DNA from: Microbacterium algeriense
Lineage (GTDB): Bacteria; Actinomycetota; Actinomycetes; Actinomycetales; Microbacteriaceae
NCBI RefSeq assembly: GCF_008868005.1
Contig: NZ_WAAO01000003.1
Span: forward strand, 372,001 to 436,000
DNA: 64,000 bases
Direction of reading: 5' to 3'
Under the pieces are notes generated by a model that ran no database searches, was not told where the DNA came from, and saw only the letters and a list, made by a program, of their open reading frames with translations. A program made the position numbers and the translations under genes. This document shows positions 1-9,029 of the stretch, piece after piece (position 1 is the stretch's first letter; each line of letters starts with the position of its first letter).

Positions 1-1139
1 TCTCGATCGTCGGCTTCCTCCTTATGGGCGCACTCTTCGGCCAGGACCTCACCAACGTCGCGGTGTGGACTCCCGAAATGATCGCCTGGCTCGGAGGAGT
101 GTCAACTTTGGGAATCGCGGTCCAGGCCGCCGTCCTACTCCTGTTCTGGCGTGCGACCGGAATTGCGTTGCGGATCGACTTCAGGTGGCGTGGTGCCGGG
201 TTGGGCAACCTCGGCCGAGTTGCAGGCTGGACGCTGCTGATGGCGCTCTCGAGCTTGGCCGCCGGCTTCTATCAGAGTTGGGTTGCGAATGAAGCCTCCG
301 GTCAAGGTGCCGCCGCCGCTGTCATGAGCAACGCCTGGCTCGTATTCATGCTCCCCTACTCGATGATCGTTTACTCGATCGGGACGCCCTACTTCACGCA
401 GATCGCTGAGCACGCCTCCGCCCGCCGCACAGCGGAGGTTCGTCGGGATATCTCGCGGAGCATCCGTGTGCTGGGCTTCTTCATCACCGGGGCACTTGCA
501 GCAACCACCGCCGCGGCCATCCCGGCGTCACGTGTATTCACGAACACCCCCGCCGACTCGATCGACGCCGCGATTGTCCTTCTCTGCTACCTGATCGGGT
601 TGCTTCCTCTCGCGATCTTGTTCATCGTCCAACGGACGTTCTATGCCTACGGCGACACGCGTACGCCGTTCCTCTTCACATTGCTCCAAGGCGTCATCGT
701 CGTTGCGACAACCTCCATGGCGGCAGCGCTCAATGCGGCAGGAATCCTACCAACGGCCCTCCTTGCTGCAGCTGTTGCTCTAGGGCAATCAGCGGCTAGC
801 ACGCTCCAAACAGTTGTTGCAATCGCCCTCCTTCGCAGACGCATGGGCCACCTTGGAGCGCGAACTTGGCTGCTCTCCCTGGTCCGCTGCATGGTGGCAG
901 CCGTGCCGTCGACTTTCGCCGGTGTTGGTCTCTTCGTTCTTCTCGGCGGAGTGGACGGGTGGATGGTGAGCGACAAGCTGCTGGGTGCGCTGGGCTCACT
1001 CGCTATCGGCGGCGTTGTCCTGCTCGTCTACGTCGGCGTGCTGGCACTCATCCGCGTCCCGGAGATCCACATCGCAACGTCCGTTCTCCGTCGAAAGCTA
1101 TTCAAATCGGCGTCAGAACGTGAACGGCCCGTTTCCTGA
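1..1139 (+). CDS. murJ: MurJ/MviN-family lipid II flippase, 5' end cut off by window
   Basis: The reading frame is open from base 3 through the left edge, so only the C-terminal ~379 residues are present (complete actinobacterial MurJ is about 530 or more). The protein is a run of hydrophobic helices. The stretch FIVQRTFYAYGDTRTPF near residue 200 of the visible part matches the MurJ signature (V-Q-R-x-F-Y-A-x-x-D-T-R-T-P). MurJ flips lipid-linked peptidoglycan precursor across the cytoplasmic membrane. By eye the DNA is less GC-rich than the rest of the window, which could mean transfer or a divergent paralogue rather than the housekeeping copy. A related polysaccharide flippase is the alternative. 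Family call fairly sure; orthology not. Confidence 0.8.
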   Translation, partial: SIVGFLLMGALFGQDLTNVAVWTPEMIAWLGGVSTLGIAVQAAVLLLFWRATGIALRIDFRWRGAGLGNLGRVAGWTLLMALSSLAAGFYQSWVANEASGQGAAAAVMSNAWLVFMLPYSMIVYSIGTPYFTQIAEHASARRTAEVRRDISRSIRVLGFFITGALAATTAAAIPASRVFTNTPADSIDAAIVLLCYLIGLLPLAILFIVQRTFYAYGDTRTPFLFTLLQGVIVVATTSMAAALNAAGILPTALLAAAVALGQSAASTLQTVVAIALLRRRMGHLGARTWLLSLVRCMVAAVPSTFAGVGLFVLLGGVDGWMVSDKLLGALGSLAIGGVVLLVYVGVLALIRVPEIHIATSVLRRKLFKSASERERPVS

Positions 1140-1159
1140 GCTCGCGCTACCAGTATTCC

Positions 1160-1618
1160 GTGACGTTCCCGCGGTTGTCACCGGTGATCATCAAGAATCG
1201 GAGTGTGACGCCCGAACGAGCACACAGTCGAGTAGCAAGACACATCGCTGCCTGGCTTCGATGGATGCGTGAGTCCAGGGGATTCTCCCAGGAGCGCCTC
1301 GCACACGACTCCGATATGGCTGTCTCAACGTATGGCCTTCTCGAGCGCGCATTCGCGCGCGGGCAGTGGGCGAACCCGACGCTGAAGTCCCTCTTGCGCG
1401 TTATCGCGACGCTGAACGCGACGGAGCAGGAGCTGGCAGTCCTCTTGACAAACCCGACTCTCGTAGGGCCCTATTCAAAACCTATGGAGCTGTGGGAAAG
1501 CGACGCCCTGACTGCGGATGGGTGCCCCCGATGTCAACAGGCGCGCCCCACACATGAGCATCAGGTAGATACTTCGAGGCCCCGGTACCGGGACCAGGGA
1601 AAGAACTCCGACCAGTGA
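1160..1618 (+). CDS. XRE-family helix-turn-helix regulator
   Basis: Residues about 25-90 form a Cro/CI-type HTH: AAWLRWMRESRGFSQERLAH, then a recognition-helix region with MAVSTYGLLERAF and a closing helix. It probably binds DNA as a repressor; the target is unknown. The GTG at 1160 is the longest start and has no clear Shine-Dalgarno; the GTG at 1205 is an alternative. The tail after residue ~105 is polar and unrecognised and holds a C-x-x-C pair (CPRCQQ). It starts 20 bp after murJ and shares its lower GC, so both may belong to one acquired segment. Confidence 0.7.
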   Translation: MTFPRLSPVIIKNRSVTPERAHSRVARHIAAWLRWMRESRGFSQERLAHDSDMAVSTYGLLERAFARGQWANPTLKSLLRVIATLNATEQELAVLLTNPTLVGPYSKPMELWESDALTADGCPRCQQARPTHEHQVDTSRPRYRDQGKNSDQ

Positions 1619-1632
1619 TCCCCGTTGTGTGA

Positions 1633-1650
1633 AGTCGCATAGGTGCGACT
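1633..1650. terminator. Short hairpin after the XRE gene
   Basis: AGTCGCA (1633-1639) and TGCGACT (1644-1650) are perfect 7-bp arms around a TAGG loop, 15 bp after the regulator's stop codon. There is no T-run, so termination is only suggested. It also lies near the point where base composition returns to the high-GC norm. Confidence 0.35.
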
Positions 1651-1720
1651 GGGTCGCCCCCTAACCACTCTTCCGGCGACCGGTCCAACACCTCTGGCTG
1701 AGCGAGCGGCGCCCTCCGGG

Positions 1721-2467
1721 TCAGCGGACCTCGACCGTTCCGTCGAGCCCCCCGCCGACCAACGTCAGGGTGAAGGTCTTGTCGTCGTCGACCGTGTCGT
1801 CGCCGAACGCGAGGATGGTCGCGCGGGGCACCATGTCCATGGTGCAGACCTGATTCCCGTCGGTCGCAAAGGTCACCGTCCCGGCGTCGCCGGCCCCCTC
1901 CACCGACTCGACGACCGGAAGGCAGGTCGACGACCCCCAGGTCAGCAGCACGAGGCCGCTGTCGTCGAACCACCCCGCGGAAGGCAGGTACTCGGTGGGC
2001 GTGCCCGGTGTGCCGGAGGCGTCCGGGTCGCCGTCGAGGTCGACGTCGTCCGTCATGTCGCCGTACGTGATGCGGAGTTCGATGTCCTTCGTCGGATCGA
2101 CACCCTCCGGAAGGGCCCCGATGCTGGCACGCGGGGCGAGGTCGGCGGTGCACGCCTTCTCGGTGGCGCCGTCGCCTTCGGGCTCGACGAGCGTCGCCGT
2201 CACGGTCTGCCCCTCCGCGGTGACCTGATCGACCTGCGGCACGCACGTCGACGATCCCCACGTGACGACCGCGAACATGCGTCCGTCGTCGAGCAGCGCA
2301 CCCTCGATGTCGTCGTGGTCCTCGCCGCTGCCGGCATTGCCGGGTCCGCTCGACGGATCCGAGGTCGAGTGCGGTGCGGCTCCACCGGGGCCGCCGGTGC
2401 AACCGGCGAGGAGGAGGACGGCCACGAGGGCGGAGGACGCGGCGACGGCGAGCCTGGTGGGGGTCAT
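1721..2467 (-). CDS. Secreted lipoprotein with an internally duplicated domain
   Basis: A 248-residue protein with a lipoprotein signal peptide: hydrophobic segment then lipobox LLAGC, with Cys at about residue 23. A Ser/Gly/Pro-rich linker follows. Two related domains are then visible, each opening with a strand ending WGSSTC and containing a second Cys 25-35 residues later (KACTADLAPRA in the first, QVCTMDMVPRA in the second). Each domain probably forms one internal disulfide outside the membrane. Function is unknown. A TAGCCT hexamer sits 6 nt before the ATG, suggesting a leaderless transcript. No functional link to the neighbouring cls gene can be seen. Confidence 0.8.
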   Translation of the reverse strand: MTPTRLAVAASSALVAVLLLAGCTGGPGGAAPHSTSDPSSGPGNAGSGEDHDDIEGALLDDGRMFAVVTWGSSTCVPQVDQVTAEGQTVTATLVEPEGDGATEKACTADLAPRASIGALPEGVDPTKDIELRITYGDMTDDVDLDGDPDASGTPGTPTEYLPSAGWFDDSGLVLLTWGSSTCLPVVESVEGAGDAGTVTFATDGNQVCTMDMVPRATILAFGDDTVDDDKTFTLTLVGGGLDGTVEVR

Positions 2468-2473
2468 TCCCTC

Positions 2474-2479
2474 AGGCTA
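2474..2479 (-). promoter_or_regulatory. -10 element TAGCCT of the lipoprotein gene
   Basis: TAGCCT followed by 6 nt (GAGGGA) and the ATG at 2467. This spacing puts transcription start at or next to the start codon. Confidence 0.45.
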
Positions 2480-2516
2480 CTCGCGCCGCGGAACCGCGGG
2501 TAGCCCGCCCGCCCGC

Positions 2517-3977
2517 CTACTGCAGCGCGGAGGTGAGGCGAGCCAGGTTGTCGAGGACCGTCGAGCGCAGCGGCTGCTCCATCCACTCCTCCAGCGTCAG
2601 CTCACGGCTGAGCGAGCGGTACTTGTCCTCGACCTCGCGCATCTCGTCGACGAACTCCTCGCCGCGCACGAGCATCGACACCTCGAGGTTGAGACCGAAC
2701 GAGCGCATGTCCATGTTGCTCGAGCCGATGACGGCGACCTCGTCGTCGATCGTCAGCGTCTTGGTGTGCAGGATGTAGGGCTTGCGGTACATCCAGATGC
2801 GCACGCCCGCCTTGAGCAGCACCTCGTAGTAGCTGCGCTGGGCGTGGTAGACCATCGCCTGGTCGCCCTCTTCGGAGACGAAGAGCTCGACATGGACTCC
2901 CCGGTCTACGGCGGCGGTGACGGCGAGCAGCAGAGCCTCGTCCGGGACGAAGTAGGGGCTCACGATCATGATCTTCTTCTTCGCCGCGTACAGCAGCGCG
3001 AGGAAGAGGCGAAGGTTGTTCTCGACCTCGAACCCGGGACCGGACGGCACCACCTGACAGTCGAGGTCACCGGAACCGATGTTGGCGTGCGCGATGTCGA
3101 TCTCCTCGAGCACGACATCCGTCTCGCTGTACCAGTCGCTGAGGAAGATCGCGTTGACGCTGAGCACGACCGGTCCGTCGAGGCGCACCATGAGGTCGAC
3201 CCAGTGCAGACCGCGCTTGATGTTCTTCTTCAGGTTGTAGGTCGAGTCGGTGATGTTCTGCGAACCGAGGAACGCGACCACACCGTCGACGACGAGCAGC
3301 TTGCGGTGGTTGCGCAGGTCGGGGCGCTGCATCTTCCCCTTGAGCGGCTGCACCGGGAGCATGAGGTGCCAGTCGGCGCCCATCGCGTTTAGTCGCGCGA
3401 TCGTCTGCCGGTAGCGCGGCTTGCCCCTGTTCGCCCAGTGGTCGAGCAGCACGCGCACTTCGACTCCGCGCGCCGAGACCTCCTCCAGAGCGCGGAAGAA
3501 GTTGTCGGTGGAGTCGTCCGACTGCAGGATGTAGAACTCGACGTGCACGTACTGCTGGGCCGTGCGGATGGCCTCGGCCATCTCGTCGAGCGACTCCTGA
3601 TAGTCCGAGATCAGGTGCGCGCCGTTGTCACCGGAGAGCGGCAGGGCACCGAGCCTCTGGTTCATCTGCACGATCGGGCCGAACCAGGCGGGGGCGTTCG
3701 GGCGCAGGGTGCCGAAGTGCAGGTGCTCGCTCGTCTCGGCGATGTACTCGTTGATCTGGTCCTGCTTCCGTCGACGCGCGCGTGGGAGGCGCGGATTGCC
3801 GATCACCAGGAAGAGGAACACTCCGACGAAGGGGATGAAGAACACGGCGAGCAGCCATGCCATCGCCGCCGTGGGGCGACGGTTGCGTGGGATCACGATG
3901 ATGGCCGTGACACGGATGATGATGTCGAGCACCAGGAGGAAGGCGGCGATCCACCAGCCCCAGGTCTCCGCAGTCAT
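2517..3977 (-). CDS. cls: Cardiolipin synthase
   Basis: A 486-residue phospholipase-D superfamily protein. Two N-terminal membrane helices (about residues 7-27 and 38-60) precede two PLD domains, each with an HxKxxxxD motif: HRKLLVVDG in the first and HTKTLTIDD in the second, each followed by a G-S-x-N type sequence (LGSQNI, IGSSNMD). The family makes cardiolipin by condensing phosphatidylglycerol molecules at the membrane. Length and layout match full-length bacterial Cls. It stands alone here, 49 bp from the lipoprotein start. Confidence 0.93.
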   Translation of the reverse strand: MTAETWGWWIAAFLLVLDIIIRVTAIIVIPRNRRPTAAMAWLLAVFFIPFVGVFLFLVIGNPRLPRARRRKQDQINEYIAETSEHLHFGTLRPNAPAWFGPIVQMNQRLGALPLSGDNGAHLISDYQESLDEMAEAIRTAQQYVHVEFYILQSDDSTDNFFRALEEVSARGVEVRVLLDHWANRGKPRYRQTIARLNAMGADWHLMLPVQPLKGKMQRPDLRNHRKLLVVDGVVAFLGSQNITDSTYNLKKNIKRGLHWVDLMVRLDGPVVLSVNAIFLSDWYSETDVVLEEIDIAHANIGSGDLDCQVVPSGPGFEVENNLRLFLALLYAAKKKIMIVSPYFVPDEALLLAVTAAVDRGVHVELFVSEEGDQAMVYHAQRSYYEVLLKAGVRIWMYRKPYILHTKTLTIDDEVAVIGSSNMDMRSFGLNLEVSMLVRGEEFVDEMREVEDKYRSLSRELTLEEWMEQPLRSTVLDNLARLTSALQ

Positions 3978-4063
3978 CGTGCTCCCTCGCCACCGCAGTG
4001 ACCATCACGTCCGAGGCGCACCGAGCACGGTGCGCTGGCTTCACAGTAGCCGATGGGTCGGAC

Positions 4064-4237
4064 TCAGACGCGCGGCGGCAGGCCGCGTGCGGCGCGCTCC
4101 TCGGCCTCGATCTGCGCGTGCACCTTGCGCTCGGTGCGATCGAACCGGAGGATGCCGCGGACCACGACGAAGAACACGATGCTCACCCCGACGGTCGGCA
4201 GAAGCGACCATGCCACGGCGACCCAGATGTTCTCCAT
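4064..4237 (-). CDS. Small single-pass membrane protein, 57 aa
   Basis: The predicted protein starts MENIWVAVAWSLLPTVGVSI, has one membrane helix (about residues 5-30) and a charged cytoplasmic tail (DRTERKVHAQIEAEERAARG). The start is supported by a TACGAT hexamer 6 nt upstream of the ATG, the same layout as neighbouring genes. Short proteins with this one-helix plus acidic/basic tail layout are common in Microbacteriaceae. Function is unknown. It is divergent from the DUF4192 gene. Confidence 0.65.
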   Translation of the reverse strand: MENIWVAVAWSLLPTVGVSIVFFVVVRGILRFDRTERKVHAQIEAEERAARGLPPRV

Positions 4238-4243
4238 CCCTCC

Positions 4244-4249
4244 ATCGTA
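4244..4249 (-). promoter_or_regulatory. -10 element TACGAT of the 57-aa gene
   Basis: TACGAT, then GGAGGG, then ATG at 4237. GGAGGG directly abuts the ATG, too close to serve as a normal ribosome binding site, which fits leaderless initiation. Confidence 0.4.
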
Positions 4250-4337
4250 CGCGAGCGACTCTTCGTGCACATTCGCGCGTTCCCAGGATCTGCGTCCACA
4301 AGCATCCGTTCCGCCGTCGCCGCGCGTGCGATTCGAC

Positions 4338-4343
4338 GACACT
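4338..4343 (+). promoter_or_regulatory. -10-like element GACACT of the DUF4192 gene
   Basis: GACACT lies 6 nt before the ATG at 4350 and no Shine-Dalgarno is visible. The first base is off-consensus, so this is a weaker member of the window's leaderless set. Confidence 0.3.
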
Positions 4344-4349
4344 CTCGGG

Positions 4350-5465
4350 ATGACAACCGTTCTCCACGCCACCGATTCCGCCGCCTTCCTCGGCATCGTC
4401 CCCTCGCTCGCCGGTTTCACACCGCGGGAGAGCGTCGTGCTGCTGCCCTTCCACGGCAGCCGCACCGACGGAGCGATGCGCCTCGACCTCCCCGACGACG
4501 ACATCGACCTGGACGCGTACGCCGATGCGGCCGTCGGCCTCACGGCGCGCGTGCCGGAGACCGACGCCATCGCGGTGGTCGTGTACACCGACCGGGAAGC
4601 GCATCCCACGCGCGACGGTCTCGTCCTCCCGTATGCGGTCGTCGTCGATGAAGTGCTGGGCTGCGCCGAAGACGCCGGACTCCGCATCGTCGACGCGCTG
4701 TGCGTCACTCCCTCGGGCTGGGCGAGCTTCCTCGAGGCCGAACCGCAGCTGCATGCGCTCGAGCACATCCGCCCGCTCCCCTCCGCCGCCGGCGATGACG
4801 TCCGCGGCGACCAGTCGGCGGGGGTGGACCTTCCGGAGGTCGACTTCGCGGAGAAGGAACGCGTGGGAAGGGCGGCCGTCGAGCTCGCAGCCGTTCTCGA
4901 CGCGAGCGCGACAGGGCGTGTGAGCGGCCGCGAGAACCCGCAGCTCATCGCCGCGCTCGTGCTGCTGGAGGACATCCCGGTCTTCTTCGAATCCGCTCTC
5001 GCGGCTCCCGATGACCTTCCGCCGTTCGCGACGGCGGCACTGCTGTGGTGTCTCGACCGGCCGTTCCTGCGTGACGTCGCGATCGCGCAGTGGGCGACTG
5101 ATCTCTCCGGTGGAGTCCGCACACTGGGGGCGCAGACGGCGTTCGCCCACGCGGGTCGTGCATTCCCCGACGACCTGGGCCGGGTCTTCCTCGGACAGGG
5201 CGCGATGCCGGACACCGAGCGACTGCGCGACGCGCTCGCCGTCGTCCGTGGCGCAGCTGCCCGCGCACCACGATCCTCCCGACCCGCACCGCTCACGGTC
5301 GCCGCATGGCTGGCCTGGGCACTCGGCCGGGCCACTCACGCGGGACGCTACCTCGAGATGGCACGGGAGATCGACCCGGACTACTCGCTGGCGGTGCTTC
5401 TGGAAGCCCTGATCGGCAACGCCGCGCTTCCGGAATGGGTGTTCCGACGGGGGCAGCGGCGGTGA
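4350..5465 (+). CDS. DUF4192 family protein
   Basis: A 371-residue soluble protein beginning MTTVLHATDSAAFLGIVPSL. The opening L-G-x-x-P-S-L-x-G-F-x-P-x-E-S-V-V pattern (residues ~14-32) is typical of actinobacterial DUF4192 proteins, as is the alternation of beta strands in the first half and helical repeats in the second. No catalytic motif is recognised and the family has no established function. The ATG at 4350 was chosen because family resemblance begins exactly there. It converges on lysS with a 17-bp gap. Confidence 0.85.
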   Translation: MTTVLHATDSAAFLGIVPSLAGFTPRESVVLLPFHGSRTDGAMRLDLPDDDIDLDAYADAAVGLTARVPETDAIAVVVYTDREAHPTRDGLVLPYAVVVDEVLGCAEDAGLRIVDALCVTPSGWASFLEAEPQLHALEHIRPLPSAAGDDVRGDQSAGVDLPEVDFAEKERVGRAAVELAAVLDASATGRVSGRENPQLIAALVLLEDIPVFFESALAAPDDLPPFATAALLWCLDRPFLRDVAIAQWATDLSGGVRTLGAQTAFAHAGRAFPDDLGRVFLGQGAMPDTERLRDALAVVRGAAARAPRSSRPAPLTVAAWLAWALGRATHAGRYLEMAREIDPDYSLAVLLEALIGNAALPEWVFRRGQRR

Positions 5466-5482
5466 CGAGGGGCGAGCCGACG

Positions 5483-7015
5483 CTACTTGACGAGGGGGAA
5501 GAGGATCGTCTCCCGGATCCCCAGTCCCGTGATCGCCATCAGCAGCCGATCGATGCCCATGCCCATTCCCCCGGACGGCGGCATGCCGTGCTCGAGAGCG
5601 CGGAGGAACTCGTCGTCGACCGGCATCGCCTCGACGTCACCACGGGCGGCGAGCTTCGCCTGCTCGACGAAGCGCTCGCGCTGGATCACGGGATCGACGA
5701 GCTCGGAGTACCCGGTGGCCAGCTCGAAGCCGCGGATGTACAGATCCCACTTCTCCACCACTCCCGGGATCGACCGGTGCTCCCGCACGAGCGGCGACGT
5801 GTCGACCGGGAAGTCCATCACGAACGTCGGTCGGACCAGGCCGCCCTTCACGAAGTGCTCCCAGAGTTCCTCGACGAGCTTGCCGTGGGTCGCCTGCGGG
5901 GGCAGGTCGACGCCGCTCTCCTCGGCGAACGCGATCAGGTCCTCGACGGAGTCCTGCGGGGTGACGGTGCGACCGGAGGCCGCCGAGAGAGACTCGTACA
6001 TCGAGATGCGGTCCCACTCGCCGCCCAGGTCGTACTCCGTGCCGTCGGCCCAGGTCACCGTCGTGGAGCCGGCGACCGCGATGGCCGCCTTCTGCACCAG
6101 CTCCTGCGTCAGCGCGGCCATCTGGTTGTAGTCGCCGTAGGCCTGATACGCCTCGAGCATCGCGAACTCGGGGCTGTGCGTCGAATCGGCGCCCTCGTTG
6201 CGGAAGTTGCGGTTGATCTCGAACACCCGCTCGATCCCGCCGACGACCGCGCGCTTGAGGTACAGCTCCGGCGCGATCCGCAGGTACAGCTCGGTGTCGA
6301 AGGCGTTGGAGTGGGTGATGAACGGCCGCGCGGAGGCCCCGCCGTGCTGCACCTGCAGCATCGGAGTCTCGACCTCGAGGTAGTCGTGGCTCGCGAACGT
6401 CGCTCGCAGGCTCGCGTTCACGGCGGCGCGCGCGCGGACGGTGGTGCGCGCCTGCTCGCGGACGATCAGGTCGAGGTAGCGGCTGCGCACGCGCCCTTCC
6501 TCGCTGAGCTCGGCGTAGGCGTTGGGAAGCGGCAGGATCGCCTTGGCCGCGATCGCCCAGTCGTCGGCCATGATCGACAGTTCTCCGCGACGGCTGGAGA
6601 TGACCTCGCCGTGCACGAAGACGTGGTCACCCAGGTCGACGTATTCCTTCCAGTCGGCCAACGACTCCTCGCCCACGTTCGCGAGGGAGATCATGGCCTG
6701 GATGCGGGATCCGTCACCCGCCTGGAGCGTGGCGAAGCAGAGCTTGCCGGTGTTGCGGCTGAAGACCACGCGCCCCGCGACCCCGACGATCACGCCGGTC
6801 TCGGCGCCGGCCTCGAGCTCGCCGTACTCGGCGCGCAACGAGGGAATCGTGTGGGTGACGGGAACGGCGACCGGGAACGCTCCCCCGCCCGGGTCCGTCC
6901 GCTTCTCGATCAGACGCTCGCGCTTCGCGAGTCGCACGGCCTTCTGCTCGTGGACGTCCTCTTCGGAGGAAGGGTCGGTCGAGGCCGATTCGGGCGCGGC
7001 GGACGCGTCAGTCAT
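5483..7015 (-). CDS. lysS: Lysyl-tRNA synthetase, class II
   Basis: A 510-residue cytoplasmic enzyme that charges tRNA-Lys with lysine using ATP. After a ~30-residue variable N-terminus comes an OB-fold anticodon-binding domain (about residues 60-165), then the class II catalytic core with motif 2 ([18 protein letters not shown]) and motif 3 ([15 protein letters not shown]). Length is normal. In related genomes lysS sits at the end of the panC/DUF2520 neighbourhood; here a convergent DUF2207 gene lies between lysS and DUF2520. Confidence 0.96.
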   Translation of the reverse strand: MTDASAAPESASTDPSSEEDVHEQKAVRLAKRERLIEKRTDPGGGAFPVAVPVTHTIPSLRAEYGELEAGAETGVIVGVAGRVVFSRNTGKLCFATLQAGDGSRIQAMISLANVGEESLADWKEYVDLGDHVFVHGEVISSRRGELSIMADDWAIAAKAILPLPNAYAELSEEGRVRSRYLDLIVREQARTTVRARAAVNASLRATFASHDYLEVETPMLQVQHGGASARPFITHSNAFDTELYLRIAPELYLKRAVVGGIERVFEINRNFRNEGADSTHSPEFAMLEAYQAYGDYNQMAALTQELVQKAAIAVAGSTTVTWADGTEYDLGGEWDRISMYESLSAASGRTVTPQDSVEDLIAFAEESGVDLPPQATHGKLVEELWEHFVKGGLVRPTFVMDFPVDTSPLVREHRSIPGVVEKWDLYIRGFELATGYSELVDPVIQRERFVEQAKLAARGDVEAMPVDDEFLRALEHGMPPSGGMGMGIDRLLMAITGLGIRETILFPLVK

Positions 7016-7083
7016 GTGGGGGGCTCCTTGGAAGTCCCTGCCAGTTTACCGAGGCGGCGTGCGGACTCTCCGCCCAGGCTGGG

Positions 7084-7089
7084 TAGCCT
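7084..7089 (+). promoter_or_regulatory. -10 element TAGCCT of the DUF2207 gene
   Basis: TAGCCT, 6 nt (CGAACA), then the ATG at 7096. It lies in the 80-bp divergent gap with lysS. Confidence 0.45.
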
Positions 7090-7095
7090 CGAACA

Positions 7096-8967
7096 ATGGG
7101 CCATCCACGGATCCTCCGCGCGTTCGCTGTCCTCATGTTCGCCTTCGGGGCGGTGGTCATGCCCACCGCCGCCACGGCAGCCCCCGCCGAGCACACCTCG
7201 GCCGTCGCCTCGCAGGCGCAGACAGCGGTCACGGCTGACGATGAGGACGACTTCTCCTACAGCTCGTGGACCTCCGCGTACGAGGTCCGGCTCGACGACG
7301 AGGGCCGCGCGCGGATGCACGTGACGGAGACCCTGGTCGCCCGGTTCCCGGAGACGGACCAGAATCGCGGCATCGTCCGAGGCCTCGCCACCGAGTACCA
7401 GGGAGCGAGCACGGAGACCACGGTCCTGTCGGTGACCGATGAGACCGGCGCAGCGGTGCCGTACGAGACCGAGGAGGACGACGGACTGCTCTTCGTCCTC
7501 ACGGGAGACGACGACTACGTGCACGGCCTGACCACCTACGTCATCGAGTACGAGATGCGGGACGTGATCCTGGCGACTGAGCCGGCTGCCGGGTCGTCGA
7601 ACCCCTCGGTGGACGAGTTCTACTGGAACCTGCTGCCCCTCGACAGCACGCAGCCGATCGACCGGTTCCGCGCCGAGATCGTGTTCGACGCCGAGATGAG
7701 CACGAAGCTCACCGGCGACACCCGTTGCTACACGGGACCGGCAGGGTCGACGGAGGAGTGCGAACTCGCTGGGCCCGGTACCGAGGACGGACAGGCGACG
7801 TTCGACGTCGAAGCCGCGGAGCTTCCGGCCGGAGACGGGGTGACGGTCGCCGTCGGCTTCGAGGCGGGCACCGTCGCGCAGCCTCTCGCTCGCACGCCGG
7901 ATCCCGTGGGCGACGTCGCCCCGGTGGCCGCGGCCGTGGGCGCGGTGGGAGTGTCCGTCGGCAGCTGGGTGGCCGTCTCCGCGTTCACCCGTCGTCGGCG
8001 CACGGCGACCGGGGTCGTCGTCGCGCAGTACGACGTACCGGATTCCCTGCCGCCGTTGGTCGCAGCTGCCCTCGTGCCCGGCGCCAAGGATGTGATCCCG
8101 GCGGAGATCGTCCATCTCGCGGTGCGCGGAGCACTGCGCATCGAGGAGGGCCCCGCATCCGAGGAGCCGCGGCTGCGCCGGATCGCCGGGGCACCCGCTC
8201 CCGATGCTCTCGACGCACAGGCGCTCGACGCGCTCTTCCTCGGTGCTGATCCGGAAGGAGTCGTCGATCTGCCCGCAGCGGACGAGGCGTTCGCGGCGCG
8301 CATGGCGGCTCTGCGGCAGGGCGGCCTGCTCGAGGCGGAGTCGCGCGGCCTCACCGAGAAGGCGCGGAGTCGCGGTGCCGTGATCGTGCAGTGGTGCGCC
8401 ATCGCGATCGCCCTCGTGGGCCTGACGCTGGGGATCGTGGCCGCGAGCACGGGCCGTCTCTCCGCGATCCCCGGCCTCGTCGCCGCCGCCTTCGCCGTCC
8501 TTCTCGTGCTGCTCTCCAGCCTCTATGCGTTCTCCCGGCACACGGTCCCCACCGCCGAGGGTGCCCGCGTCTCCGAGTATCTGCAGGGCGTGAAGGAGTT
8601 CATCCGCGTCGCGGACGCCGACCGTCTTCGAATGCTGCAGTCGTACACCGGTGCCGAGCGCCGTCCGGACGGCACCGCCGACGTCATCCACGTGTACGAG
8701 AGGCTCCTGCCCTACGCGATCCTGTTCGGTCTGGAGGACGAATGGGGTGATGTGCTGGAGCAGGCATACGCACGGGAGCAGCGCGGTGCGGCCTGGATCG
8801 GCGATCCCGGCTCCTTCCTGCTGCGAGCGCAGCTCGCCTCCTTCGTCGCGTCGTCGCACTCCGCTGCGACATACTCGGCGCCGTCCAGCTCGTCGAGCAC
8901 AGGCGGATCGTTCGGCGGCGGATTCTCCGGAGGGGGCGGGGGAGGCGGGTTCTCCGGCGGGCGCTGA
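7096..8967 (+). CDS. DUF2207 family membrane protein with Gly-rich tail
   Basis: A 623-residue protein with a signal peptide (residues 1-29, ending TAATAAPA), an extracytoplasmic beta-rich DUF2207 domain (about 55-265, including the family hallmark DEFYWNLLP), a membrane helix near 270-297, a cytoplasmic region, two more helices near 435-480 and a C-terminal domain. The end is a Ser/Gly run (GGSFGGGFSGGGGGGGFSGG) seen in many DUF2207 proteins. Biochemical function is unknown. It appears complete and has its own promoter. It separates lysS from the DUF2520 gene. Confidence 0.9.
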   Translation: MGHPRILRAFAVLMFAFGAVVMPTAATAAPAEHTSAVASQAQTAVTADDEDDFSYSSWTSAYEVRLDDEGRARMHVTETLVARFPETDQNRGIVRGLATEYQGASTETTVLSVTDETGAAVPYETEEDDGLLFVLTGDDDYVHGLTTYVIEYEMRDVILATEPAAGSSNPSVDEFYWNLLPLDSTQPIDRFRAEIVFDAEMSTKLTGDTRCYTGPAGSTEECELAGPGTEDGQATFDVEAAELPAGDGVTVAVGFEAGTVAQPLARTPDPVGDVAPVAAAVGAVGVSVGSWVAVSAFTRRRRTATGVVVAQYDVPDSLPPLVAAALVPGAKDVIPAEIVHLAVRGALRIEEGPASEEPRLRRIAGAPAPDALDAQALDALFLGADPEGVVDLPAADEAFAARMAALRQGGLLEAESRGLTEKARSRGAVIVQWCAIAIALVGLTLGIVAASTGRLSAIPGLVAAAFAVLLVLLSSLYAFSRHTVPTAEGARVSEYLQGVKEFIRVADADRLRMLQSYTGAERRPDGTADVIHVYERLLPYAILFGLEDEWGDVLEQAYAREQRGAAWIGDPGSFLLRAQLASFVASSHSAATYSAPSSSSSTGGSFGGGFSGGGGGGGFSGGR

Positions 8968-9029
8968 GCGACCGCCGGGCTCAGCTCAGCGGCGCCTCAG
9001 CGCAGCGACGCGCTCAGCGGAGCGGTGCC
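8968..9029. repeat. Imperfect direct repeats in a convergent gap
   Basis: The 62-bp space between the convergent DUF2207 and DUF2520 genes is built from near-copies of GCTCAGCGG(C/A)G and CCTCAG. No clear hairpin with a T-run is visible, so it is not called a terminator. Confidence 0.4.
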
